Assembly: GCA_028554755.1 (NCBI GenBank)
Contig: JAPTOF010000028.1
Coordinates: forward strand, 788,501-852,500
Direction of reading: 5' to 3'
Source of the DNA: Cordia subcordata
Taxonomy: Eukaryota > Streptophyta > Magnoliopsida > Boraginales > Cordiaceae
DNA length: 64,000 nt
Shown: positions 47,256-57,689 of the stretch, in pieces
How the letters are laid out: each line of letters begins with the position of its first letter
Numbering within the stretch: the stretch's first letter is position 1
Translations under genes and position numbers: made by a program
The notes under the pieces: model-generated
Seen by the model: only the letters and a program-made list of their open reading frames with translations
Told to the model about the DNA's origin: nothing
Databases searched by the model: none

Positions 47256-49203
47256 TAATGTATTGTGTTTTTGTGTGTGTTTGCATTGTAATTTACCTAT
47301 GTTTAAGAAGTATTAAGTGCTCAAAAAAGATGCATTGGTGTAGCACTTTTGATAAGAATAGGTTTAAGCGTAAACAAATGTGCATATTGAGTTTAAGAGA
47401 CAACTTGCTACACTAATTGTTTGTTTTCAATGATTTAAGTGAACTTTGGGTTAAGATCGAGATTGGGCGATAATAGATGATAAAGATGGGAGATGTACGA
47501 GCCAAAAGGAGAAGATCGGAGGCCGGAAAGACAAAAAATAGAGGAAAGAAGTCAGCCAGACGACCAAGAAGAAAGAGCCGGTCAACCGGCCACTCCAGAA
47601 AGGTGCCAAAAATAGCCGAACGACCACCCCTCTAAAGCCGGTCCACCGGCTAGGTCGACTGGCAAGGTCGACCAGCCAGTCCAGAGAGCATCACCAAAAA
47701 GGCGGTGAAGCTAAGAGAAACACCGGCAGTTCGTGAAAAACCGATATAAAAGCCCGATTTTCAGACTAAAATGGGGAGATCTTTTGGAGAGCTTTTTGAT
47801 AACTTTAAGGAGGATCTTTACACACCCATCACCCACACACACACACTTAACCCTAGTCTTCACCCACACACACACACTTAACCCTAGTCTTCACCTACAA
47901 CACACACACTCTCTCACACATTTCATCACTTTGGAGCAAGAAAATTTATAGGGTTTCAACATTTGGATTCAAGTTTGCTCAAGAGCTTTGTACAAAATTA
48001 GCTAGGATGAAAATGAAGCTTCATAAACTCTCTTTCATTCTATTTCTTATTATGATTGAATAAATTTGTGTAGGGTGATTTAACTTATATAATGGGTTAG
48101 CTATATAGTCTTATGATATGGGATTAAATGGCTAATTATATATACATGTTTGATTTTCTTGTTCAACTGGTTATTTTCTCATTCATATCTAAGCGTTTGA
48201 TTAAATGCCTAAATGAGTAACATGTGTATAAATTGGAGTCTATTTATTACTAAACACATCTAATCCATGCTATAATCATGTATATGTGTTTATATGTGGA
48301 TGATATGAAGTGGGTAATGCTTATATTCATGTCTATGTGTATATTTGCATGCCTAGTAGTGAACATGACTTCAATAACGCATACATGTCGGTTGTTAATT
48401 GCCTCTAATGGTGTAATCCAAGCATGACAATGTTTGGTAGTCGAATAGGTCCCTTTATTCACGAACACCTTGGCTTAGAACATGTATGAATGTGATAATA
48501 GGTTAAATCCCGCTATTGTGACCTTAGAATAATGAAGCATAATTTAAAGCTAGCCTAGGCCGAGTCTCCTTTGGCTTTAAATCCAGCCAATAGGTTTCAG
48601 GATAGGTTTAGTCGACCTTAGCGACACTAAGCCTTAGCTTTAAATCCAGCCAATGATTTAGGTACTAGGGTAGGTTCATTCTGAGTCACCTAGGAAGCTA
48701 GTTAGTTACTCGTAAGGCCCTAGGTCATAAGGACCACGCCGTGGCTCTAGGAGGCGTCGTGTAGGGACGGACCAGCACCGAGTCCTAGGGGGAAATTAAG
48801 ACACTAATTTAGCAACCTAGTTAAGAGCAATTACGAAAGTAAGCCATCATTCTTTAATCCCATAACAGTTGAGTATAGAATCAGCCATTCATAAGTTGAA
48901 GTCATCCTAACACTTTTCCATCTGTTAGTTCCTCTAGATTAGCTTATCCCCCACTGTTCCCCATTCCATAGTTTAGTTTAATTCATTTTAGTTAGAGCTC
49001 CTGACCATTCAAAAATCCAAAATCCAAAAAAAAAATAGATAGTTTAGGCTTCTTATTTTTTAAAGCACATTCTAGAACACACACATAGAATCCATCTCAC
49101 AGCATAGCTTCCCTGTGGTTCGACACCTGTTCTCACACACACTACACTGCATCGATCCGTGCACTTGCGGGTCTTTAGAACTTGCACTCAAAGACATACG
49201 TCA
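47256..49203 (+). repeat. Element G: 3' LTR (family 2)
   Basis: TAATGTATTGTG…ACGTCA, 1948 bp. It differs from the 5' LTR by a tandem duplication near 47835-47890 ('cacttaaccctagtcttcac' occurs twice) and by different numbers of GTCGAC motifs (47654-47659, 47667-47672). The 5' palindrome is GCCGGTCAACCGGC here (47577-47590). Confidence 0.92.
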
Positions 49204-49430
49204 ACACTTATTCACAATTTTTATATTATATGTTCACAATTTCTAGAGGTTCACAATTTTTATACTACAAGTTCATAATTTTTGTATGTTCATAATATTT
49301 ATACTATATGTTCACAATTAATTAATAACATGTTTACAATTGTTATCGACACGTTCAAACCTATGAACGACACATTCACAACTTTAACCAAAATATTCAA
49401 AACTTTAAAAGAAATGTTCACAATGTTAAA
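49204..49430. repeat. AT-rich degenerate short tandem repeat
   Basis: Repeated variants of 'gttcacaatttttatacta' at irregular 20-35 base spacing. The degeneracy is high. It lies between G's right end and the truncated proteasome gene. Its boundary with single-copy DNA is unclear. Confidence 0.55.
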
Positions 49431-49544
49431 TATCTTTTTACATATAAAATCAAATAGAGAACTGACACTAAAAAATTAAAAAGAAAAAGATGCAAAACCT
49501 ACTCAAGTGTGTGTTTTTTCTCATAGTCCTAGAAATAGAGGGAA

Positions 49545-49960
49545 GCTAGAAATCCTCTAGAAATTAGTTGCGATGATCTGCAGCTGCACACCCAGTCGCT
49601 TATCGCTTGCGATTGTGAAGGAATTCTACCCCACATTTCCACCAGAGCATTCCCATTGTACTCAAAGATCTGCTACCTCCACCCAAAAAAAAGTAAAATA
49701 AAAAATAACTATATAAACATTGACACATACAAAGATATATGTGTGTGTGTATATAGAGAGAGAGAGGGGGGAGAGAGAGAGAGAGCTTACCGACTTGAGA
49801 AGAGTCTAAAGAGTTGAGAAAAATGAGGTGTGTTGAAAAGTATTGGTAGAGAGCAAAGACAGAGTATTTGTATGTGACAGAAAATGGCTTCTTTTAGATG
49901 TGTCGGAGTAGAGGAAAAACAGCTGCTCAAACTTGAGACCACATGGAAGATTGATGACTT
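49545..49960 (-). pseudogene. 20S proteasome subunit beta type-3 (PBC1-type) 5' fragment
   Basis: Minus strand. Exon 2 starts at 49669 and reads IFEYNGNALVEMWG, then after a short frameshift FTIASDKRLGVQLQIIATNF and RIS. This is the N-terminus of the plant beta-3 proteasome subunit, whose normal start is MS-IFEYNG. Exon 1 ends AAGTCG at 49796-49791, which is the expected ATGTCG with the start codon changed. It is followed by a GT-AG intron (49790-49670, GTAAGC…CAG) in the right phase. The CAG Gln before RIS is now TAG (about 49559-49557). Homology stops near 49545 and the remaining exons are not found, including on the far side of G. It is a truncated host gene, not a working copy. The family member is a non-catalytic structural subunit of the 20S core. 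Confidence 0.8.
49738..49786. repeat. (GT)n(GA)n microsatellite inside the proteasome intron
   Basis: GT and GA dinucleotide runs, with a short G run, directly next to the 5' splice site on the minus strand. A second (GT)n(GA)n run lies at about 50049-50076 and a T19 run near 50109-50127. Confidence 0.8.
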
Positions 49961-49979
49961 GACAGATTTCGGCGGCGAA

Positions 49980-50012
49980 CGGGGTATATAATGGGGGTGG
50001 CCTATTGGAGAT
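49980..50012 (-). promoter_or_regulatory. Remnant promoter of the proteasome fragment
   Basis: On the minus strand 'tccaatagg' (CCAAT box, about 50002-50010) lies upstream of 'attatatac' (TATA-like, about 49984-49992), followed by about 190 bases of C/T-rich 5' UTR up to the intron. The layout fits a normal plant promoter. I infer this from motif order only. Confidence 0.45.
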
Positions 50013-50577
50013 CCGACTAGATGAAGTTGAAGATGGCGTGTGTGATTTTGTGTGTGTGTGAGAGAGAGAGAGAGCGTAGATGAAGATGGCGTGTGTTAAA
50101 TGTGTGAGTTTTTTTTTTTTTTTTTTTGTCGGAAATGTGTGAGTTTTTTTCCTTAGATATGTGCGTGTCTTACATGCATCAAAAGATGTGTGGTGGTGAG
50201 GTGCACCGTTCTTGGGTGTATGATATTATTTGCCTATATATGGTGATGATTTTTAAACTAGTGTTGTCATAGGTTCAAAAACATTGTAAGTGCGAAGCGT
50301 AAACCCACATTAAAAAAAGAATAGATGCCCAACTGGAGGAGAGAATTTTCCCTCTAAATAGGGTTTAGTGTTTGTTTGTATGTAGGGTGATAGAATCTTT
50401 ATTTGTATCTATTGAGTAAGAGAACATTTGCGTGATTCTTGAGAGGAGAGTTTAGGCTTTTTTTCTCAATGAAAGAAGTAAGTGTTAAAAATTCATTTAT
50501 ATGATAGTGTATTATCTCAAAGGGAATTATGGATATAAGTAAAAATATTGAATCACGTAAATTATTTGTGTGCTTTC
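50013..50577. other. Intergenic DNA left of element K
   Basis: No gene seen. Contains a duplicated 'gaagatggcgtgtgt' around a microsatellite, a poly-T run and AT-rich DNA. It ends with ctttc (50573-50577), the left target duplication of K. Confidence 0.5.
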
Positions 50578-50910
50578 TGTTGTAAAATAACTTAAATATA
50601 ATGTGGTATAAAATAACTTGGATAATAAAATTTTTACTATTACAATATAATATCACTCTTGTTTCTACTTCTTTTCTCTACTACTTCTTCTATATACTAT
50701 TTATATCTTTCTTTCTTCATCTCAAGCTTCTACCATCCATCTCCTTTTATAGCAAAAATTTGAGAAGACAATGCATTAAATGGAAGGATTGCATATCTCC
50801 AAAATTTCAAACTTTGCATGCTATAACAAATTCCAAAGCAATTATAGCATCAATTGTTGACTTATTAGCAAAAGTGAATTTTGCAAGTTGTGAATGTCCA
50901 TTTCACAACA
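50578..50910 (-). repeat. Element K: 3' LTR
   Basis: Identical in length (333 bp) to the other LTR. On the minus strand it contains TATAAAAGGAG (complement of 50741-50751), a strong TATA context. Confidence 0.95.
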
Positions 50911-50919
50911 CTCCCCCTT
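50911..50919 (-). promoter_or_regulatory. Element K: polypurine tract
   Basis: The complement AAGGGGGAG sits directly before the 3' LTR on the minus strand. Confidence 0.85.
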
Positions 50920-51148
50920 GGACATTCATCACAAGAATATGCCTCTTAAAACCTTACTCGGAAAAACCCAGTGGGAAAAAACCTCGTGAAGGAAAAAAGT
51001 ACAACATCCTTGTTATACACTTCATGCTGCCTCATTAAAAACATTGCCAGGAAAACCCAGTGGGACAAAACCTAGGCGAAGGAAAAAAAGAGTACAGCGC
51101 GTATAATTCTCCCCCTCATGAAGGCAATCAGAAGCAATCTCTGAGTCG

Positions 51149-53722
51149 TCACATGCCGATCTTATGTAGCATATTCTCTAATGTTGTTGCAGGTAACGCC
51201 TTTGTAAACAAGTCTGCTAAATTCTCACTTGAGCGAATTTGGCAAACATCAATCTCTCCTTTCTTTTGGAGTTCATGTGTAAAGAAGAATTTTGGTGAAA
51301 TATGTTTAGTTCTGTCACCCTTGATGTAGCCTCCTTTTACTTGAGCAATACAAGCAGCATTATCTTCATACAGTATGGTTGGTCCCCTTTTGCTAGTTGA
51401 AATGTTGCATTCTTCTTCAATATGTTGAGTTAAAGATCTCAACCATACACATTCTCGGCTCGCCTCATGTAATGCAAGTATTTCAGCATGATTTGAAGAA
51501 GTGGCGGCAATAGTTTGTTTCGTTGAGCGCCAGGAAATAGTTGTACCACCATATGTGAAGAGATATCCTGTTTGGGATCATCCTTTATGCGGGTCAGATA
51601 AATATCCAGCATCTGCATACCCTATTAATGTAGGATGTGTATGCTTTGAATATAATAAACCCATATTAATTGTTCCACGAAGATAACGAAGTACATGTTT
51701 AATACCGGCCCAATGTCTTCGTGTTGGTGTAGCACTAAATCTTGCTAATAGATTTACAGAAAATGCAATATCTGGACGTGTATTGTTAGCAAGATACATC
51801 AAGGCACCAATTGCACTAAGATACGATACTTCAGGGCCAAGCATTTCTTCGTTATCTTCTCGAGGACGAAAAGGGTCCTTTTTTATATCAAGAGATCGAA
51901 CAACCATTGGGGTACTTAATGGATGAGCTTTGTCCATATTAAATCTCTTCAAAATTTTTTCAGTATAAGTCTTTTGGTGGACTAAAATTCCACCTGACAA
52001 ATGCTCAATCTGTAGGCCGAGACAAAATTTAGTTTTGCCTAGATCTTTCATCTCAAATTCTTTACATAAATATGCAACTGCTGCTTTAAGCTCTTCAATA
52101 GTCCCTATGATGTTTAAATCATCAACATATACAGCAATAATAACAAATTCTTTTCCTGATCTCTTGATAAAAACATATGGGCTTATAAGACTATTAACAT
52201 ATCCTTCTTTTAGGAGATATGTACTTAGATGATTGTACCACATTCGTCTAGATTGTTTCAATCCATATAAGGATCTTTGCAATTTAATGGAGTACATTTC
52301 CTGAGGTTTTGATCTATATGCTTCAGGCATATTTAGTCCTTCAGGGACTTTCATATAAATGTCACTATCAAGTGACCCATACAAATATGCTGTCACTACA
52401 TCCATAAGGTGCATATGAAGTCCCTCACAAATTGCTAGGCTGATTAAATATCTGAATGTGATTGCGTCCACCACAGGGGAATATGTCTCCTCATAATCAA
52501 TTCCAGGCCTTTGTGAAAAACTTTGTGCTACAAGTCGTGCTTTATATCTGACAATTTCATTATTTTCATTTCGTTTTCGCATAAATACCCACATGTAGCC
52601 GATAGGCCTTACATTTTGAGGTGTTTGGACGATAGGTCCAAAAACTTTACGCTTTGTAAGAGATTTTAATTCAGCCTCCATTGCGTCTTTCCATTTAGGC
52701 CAATCATTTCTATGTCGATATTCTTGAACGGACTTTGGTTCACAATCCTCGCTTTCTATTATTAATTCAAGAGCTACCGTGATATGAAAATTTTTCATCA
52801 ATAACAATTTCATTTCGGTTCCATCTTTTTCCTGTAGTAATATAATTAATTGAGATTTCTTCATTTTCAATATTGTCGCTATTTTTTCACACTCAGGTAC
52901 CTGATTGTTTACTGGTGTTGCCTTTCCAGCAATTTTTGCGACATCTACAGGATCATTAAGAACCTTAAAATTGCCAACTTGCTTACTCAGCTCTTTCCTT
53001 TTTCGAGGAATTTTATCTTTCGAGCCAACTGGTCTACCACGTTTTTGACGAATAGTAGACTCATTTGCTAGAGTATTAGATCGCTCTTCTGAAATATCAA
53101 TTCTAGCGAGAACATTTCGAGCTGGAACGTGTGACTTAGTCACTCTATTCGTATCAGTGAATGCATCTGGCAATTGATGAGCAATCCTTTGTAGATGAAT
53201 AATTTTTTGAACTTCTTGTTCAGATAGATTTGTGCGAGGATCAAAATGAGTCATAGATGATGCATTCCATATAATTTCTAGCTTTTCCAGCTTTTGTTTT
53301 TCTCCCCCTAATACTGGGAATACTGTTTTGTCAAACTGACAATCAGCAAAACGTGCTGTAAAAAGATCTCCAGTTAAGGGTTCAAGATATTTAATAATTG
53401 ATGGAGATTCAAAACCAACATGTATTCCCAGTCTTCTTTGTGGTCCAATTTTTGTGCGTTGTGGTGGAACAATTGGAACATATACTGCACAACCAAATAT
53501 TTTTAAATGGGATATATTTGGTTCTTGACCAGAAACCAATTGCAAAGGGGAATATTTATGATAAGCAGTTGGCCTTATTCGAACCAGTGCTGCAGCATGC
53601 AATATGGCATGTCCCCAAGCAGAACTAGGCAACTTAGTTCTCATAAGTAGTGGTCTAGCGATTAGCTGTAGACGTTTAATGAAAGATTCTGCTAAACCAT
53701 TTTGAGTATGTGTATGAGCCAC
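51149..53722 (-). pseudogene. Element K: pol, integrase tail to RNase H (nearly open)
   Basis: Continuous over 714 codons from 53722 to a single TGA at 51580-51578, then open again in the same frame to 51149. It begins in the integrase core (HTHTQNGLAESFIKRLQLIA). The GKQ/GKY-type domain and a connector follow, with KRGRPVGSKDKIPRKRKE (about residues 225-245), an AT-hook-like GRP core in basic residues. RT has WKDAMEAELKSL, ARLVAQSFSQRPGIDYEETY, MDVVTAYLYG, LYGLKQSRRMWYNHL and AVYVDDLNIIG (catalytic pair kept). RNase H has GYADAGYLSDPHKG, the stop (Arg codon CGA to TGA), then DNAACIAQVKGGYIKGDRTK. Other catalytic motifs are intact. The protein would need one repair in RNase H plus the upstream frameshift to be whole. 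Confidence 0.93.
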
Positions 53723-53810
53723 ATGATGCTCAACTATAATCCCAATTGATGTACAATAATCATTAAAAGATTGGGATGTAAATTCTCCTGCATTATCAAG
53801 ACGAATTTTC

Positions 53811-54647
53811 TTAATCGTATAATCTGAAATTGTGCACGAGGCGCATTATTTGTGCAAGGAGTCTTGCAAATGCCATATTACGAGTGGATAATAAGGAGAC
53901 ATGTGACCAACGTGTGGAGGCATCTATTAATACCATAAAGTATCGAAATGGTCCACATGCTGGAAAAATAGGCCTACATATGTCCCCTTGATTTCGTTCT
54001 AGAAATGCAGGATTTTCAGTATCAATTTTAGTTGGGGATGGCCTTATAATCAATTTCCCTTGGGCACAAGCAGCACATGAAAATTCATTTGACGAGAATA
54101 CTTTTTGACTCTTTAATAAGTGCCCTTGTGAATTTTCAATAATTCGTTTCATCATTATTGCGCCTGGATGTCCAAGGCGATCATGCCAAAGAGTAAAAGT
54201 CTTTGGATCAATTATCTTCTGGTTTATCACACCATGTGATTCCATATGATTTATATAAGTACAGTATAGCCCAGAAGATAATGCTAGCAATTTTTCTAAT
54301 ATGTGCTTTTTGCCAGATATCAGCGATGTGATATAAAGATATTCTTTGTTACCTTCTTTCATGGTTTCAATATGATAACCATTTTCTCTTATATCTTTAA
54401 AACTGAGTAGATTTCTTTGTGATCTACTTGAGTATAAAGCATCGCTTATTATCATCTTTGTTCCTTCAGGAAACAAAACACAAGCTCTACCCGAGCCTTC
54501 AATTAATTTTGCAGAACCAGCAATTGTATTGACATTTGCATCTGCAAATTTCAACAGGGAGAAATACTTCTTATTCTTGAGAATAGTATGTGTTGTAGCA
54601 CTATCAGCCAAACATATTTCTCCATCATTGTCATGATGCAAATCCAT
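53811..54647 (-). pseudogene. Element K: protease and integrase N-terminal part
   Basis: Starts MDLHHDNDGEICLADSATTH: the protease active site is DSA rather than DSG. DSA variants occur in some copia lineages, so this may be normal for the family. The integrase zinc domain is LWHDRLGHPGAIM…CAACAQGK (HHCC kept). The core begins NQGDICRP (first Asp) and FMVLIDASTRWSHV. Reading stops at 53811 because one base has been lost after RLVHNF; downstream sequence (53810-53723) in the next frame restores the Asp/Gly block, then joins 53722. A single-base deletion separates it from the rest of pol. Confidence 0.9.
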
Positions 54648-54799
54648 ATTTCTTCACAATAATAATAAAGGAAATAGAAAAATATTAGTAAAAATATGAC
54701 ATTTATTTATAAAAGATAGATATTACATTCAAGCTAAAATTAAGCATTAAAGTGACGGACAATTCGACATAATAGAAACATTCTACTTTTACATAAATA
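54648..54799 (-). other. Element K: spacer between gag stop and pol start
   Basis: About 150 AT-rich bases with stops in all frames. On the minus strand it has 'gtaaaagtag' near its start, 'ttactaat' and a pyrimidine-rich stretch near its end, and an AG just before the pol ATG. These look like intron parts, but no splicing evidence can be shown from sequence. Confidence 0.55.
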
Positions 54800-55838
54800 T
54801 TAATTCAGATGGATATTTCCATCACCAATCAATTGCTCGATATTTTCAGTGGCATCTTCAAAGAAGTCAGAGCAATCAAGGTGCGTGTAGTTCATTTGAG
54901 TATTCTGTTCAACAAAATTTGTCTCCACACCTTTTCCTTTTTCTTTCAACGAAGCTTGGTAAAGATCTACGAGATGTTTAGCAGTACGACATGTTTGATG
55001 CCAATGCCCTTTTATGCCACATCTATAGCAAGTACTTTCAGTACGTTGGAAAGATTTATGTAGTGGATAATTTCCTTTGTCGTGGTTTTCTTGTCTTTTG
55101 AAATGTGGTCTATTTGACTTGTGAAAATTATAATCATTACCATGTCTATAACCACGGCCACGGCCACGACCACGACCACGACCATATCCATGACCATAAT
55201 TATTTGATGATGTAGCATTCACCTCAGGAGATGCAATTTCACTCATTTTAGGAAATGGTTCTGAGCCAGTTGGTCGTGTTTGATGGTTTTTCATCAAGAG
55301 CTCATTATTTTGCTCAGCAACTAGAAGACATGAGATTAGCTTAGAATATTTTTTGAAACCACGCTCTCTATATTGTTGTTGTAAGAGCATATTAGATACG
55401 TGGAAAGTAGAGAATGTTTTCTCTAACATGTCTTCATCAGTGATCTTTTCTCCGCATAATTTCAATTGTGAAGTAATTCTAAATACCGCGGAGTTATACT
55501 CGCTACGCTTTAAAATCCTGCAATCGCAGGTGAATCCACTCGTAGCCAGCTTTAGGAAGGATCACTGTTTTATGATGATCAAATCTTTCCTTCAAATTTT
55601 GCCAAAGGATTTGTGGATCCTTTACTGTAAGATATTCAGCTTTAAACCCTTCATGGAGATGATGACGAAGGAATATTAATGCTTTAGCGCGATCTTGTAA
55701 GGATGCGTTATTTCCTTCTTTAATTGTTTCTCCAAGATCCTTGGCATTGAGATGTATTTCGGCATCTAGGATCCATGATAAATAATTATTTCCAGAAATA
55801 TCAAGGGCCACAAACTCAAGCTTCGTGAGATTTGACAT
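54800..55838 (-). pseudogene. Element K: gag
   Basis: Starts at ATG 55838 (MSNLTKLEFVALDISGNNYL), then WILDAEIHLNAKDL and LRHHLHEGFKAEYL. A frameshift (two bases apparently lost) at about 55490-55500 is followed by ITSQLKLCGEKITDEDML and LLQQQYRERGFKKYSKLISC. Then an Arg/Gly run (GYGRGRGRGRGRGYRHG, 55140-55200) and a CCHC knuckle CYRCGIKGHWHQTC (near 55010). It ends IEQLIGDGNIHLN. The RG-rich run and knuckle bind element RNA in related proteins. Confidence 0.92.
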
Positions 55839-56446
55839 TATAAATCTAGCATATTTCAAAAATAAATTAGTAAGTGAAATAATAATATATTTATCTAATG
55901 TAACTTGTAAATCAATAAATATACGCATGTAGGCATAGTTACAAATATGGTATATAAAACTTATAAGCATGACATAATATAATATAAGATGCAAAATAAC
56001 ATGTTGTATAATTATTACAATTAATCATTACATAACTATTTTAGTGTTTATGTCCTTAGAGGTCATCATCATTTTTTTATTTTCTTTTAATTTTAAATTA
56101 AGTCATCATAATCACATGTCCAAAAGTCAAGGTTATCACGTCCTCAAAAGTCACGGTAATTAGGTCTTCCGAAAAATTAGGGTATTTGTTATTATTTTAT
56201 TTTATCATTATTATTTTAAGGATGAAATATTGTAATAATCTATTCTAAAAGAAATAATATAGCATAAATTTTATTTCTAGAATAAATGCAATGTAAAATA
56301 AATAGGATAGTAAAAAGAAACTTTATACTATAAATATGATGTAATACCAAAAATAAAATAAGAACCGTTACCGAAATTTTTGCAGGATCGTGCACCTTTT
56401 AATAATTTGCAGGACTCCTCGTCGGTAGAGAATCGTGCTGATAACG
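55839..56446 (-). other. Element K: leader and primer-binding region
   Basis: AT-rich leader. Next to the 5' LTR, the minus strand reads 'cgttatcagcacgattctc'. The TATCAG core resembles an initiator tRNA-Met PBS but is not a clean match, so I leave the primer unassigned. Confidence 0.6.
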
Positions 56447-56779
56447 TGTTGTAAAATAACTTAAATATAATGTGGTATAAAATAACTTGGATAATAAAAT
56501 CTTTACTATTACAATATAATATCACTCTTTTTTCTACTTCTTTTCTCTACTACTTCTTCTATATACTATTTCTATCTTTCTTTCTTCATCTCAAGCTTCT
56601 ACCATCCATCTCCTTTTATAGCAAAAATTTGAGAAGACAATGCATTAAATGGAAGGATTGCATATCTCCAAAATTTTAAACTTTACATGCTATAACAAAT
56701 TCCAAAGCAATTATAGCATCAATTGTTGACTTATTAGCAAAAGTGAATTTTGCAAGTTGTGAATGTCCATTTCACAACA
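56447..56779 (-). repeat. Element K: 5' LTR and promoter
   Basis: TGTTGTAAAATAAC…TTTCACAACA. TATA box as TATAAAAGGA on the minus strand (56611-56620), driving transcription toward lower coordinates. Confidence 0.95.
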
Positions 56780-57689
56780 CTTTCTCATTTTTTCCGTTTG
56801 CTTACATTTTTGTTGCATGTTCCTCTTGTTTTGTACCATGACCTTGAATAAAGATTTCTTTAGTTTAATGTACCTTGAAGCCTTCAACGGAGTGGGAGGG
56901 CTGTCATTGTATTTGGAGAAATGAAAATGAGAGTTTAATTTAGTGATTCAAATATAAAATCACATTAGATATTTGTCCTGATCAGTATCATAGTTATGTC
57001 GACTTATGTTGTATAGGTGTGTAATACGTGGTAATCAACTGTCAAACTCACTAGCTACCAAAGACTGCTCTTAGCTGTTAATTAGTTTGATGTCATTGCC
57101 CATGAATGAAAGAAGCAAACCATCGAGACGAAGTGGTTGATACCTACAACTGACTCAATAATTCAGGAGCTAGAAGTGTTGCCCATGTATTCTGACGAAT
57201 GAAGAGAGTGCAAGTGTGAAATTAGACTGGCCGTATTCCCATAGCGCTGAGACGACGGTTGAAAAAGTTTGACAGAAGCTACGAATAGAAGATGTTCTCT
57301 CGGAAGCAGACTTAGTTGTTATTCAGAATTGACTTAGTTGAGTACAAGCGTCATATTCAGACAAACTAAAAAAGTGCAAGTGAGAAATAGTGTCATTTCA
57401 ATAAGTATAGGCAATGACCAAAAAGAAATTATTTAAGCATACACATGTGCTCATGGGATTAGATGACCTTGACAATTCCCGCGTTGGTGGTTGAGTACAG
57501 TTCAGAGAAGATGCTTACAATAGTCAACCATGAGGCTCTTTATGGTAAACACCCCTTAGTCTTCGATTTTCCAACTCTTTAAAAATAAAAAGAAAGTTTC
57601 TTGCAAGAATTTGTCATCTATATATCCCTCCAAAACATTTTGAGTAAATCTTTTTCTATTACGCAAAAGAAAATATATGTATATTTATT
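56780..57689. other. Intergenic DNA
   Basis: No supported gene, RNA or transposon domain on either strand. It is moderately AT-rich and may be low-copy sequence. Confidence 0.4.

Larger units (their letters stand above)
37957..49203 (+). mobile_element. Element G: full-length Athila-type Ty3/gypsy retrotransposon (11.2 kb)
   Basis: LTRs at 37957-39877 and 47256-49203, tRNA-Asp PBS, gag, a Gln/Pro-rich linker, protease, RT, RNase H, integrase, a long 3' UTR and polypurine tract. Target 5-mers are gcact (37952-37956) and acact (49204-49208), one transition apart. The domain order and residues (FMDD in RT, VLGHVVSSSGIQVD, the integrase tail) place it in the non-chromovirus Tat/Athila branch, closer to Athila. 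It has about a dozen coding lesions. No env-like ORF is seen between integrase and the 3' LTR. Confidence 0.93.
50578..56779 (-). mobile_element. Element K: young Ty1/copia retrotransposon (6.2 kb)
   Basis: Two 333 bp LTRs, TGTTG…CAACA, that differ at about five positions by eye. Perfect 5-bp target duplications ctttc (50573-50577 and 56780-56784). gag, protease, integrase, RT and RNase H lie on the minus strand. Lesions are few: one frameshift in gag, one in integrase, one stop in RNase H and one at the C-terminus. This is the least decayed element in the window. Confidence 0.95.

Noticed and set aside
50601..51038. 145-codon open stretch on the plus strand
   Set aside because: It runs from K's 3' LTR into its 3' UTR, opposite to the element's genes, and shows no protein-like pattern.
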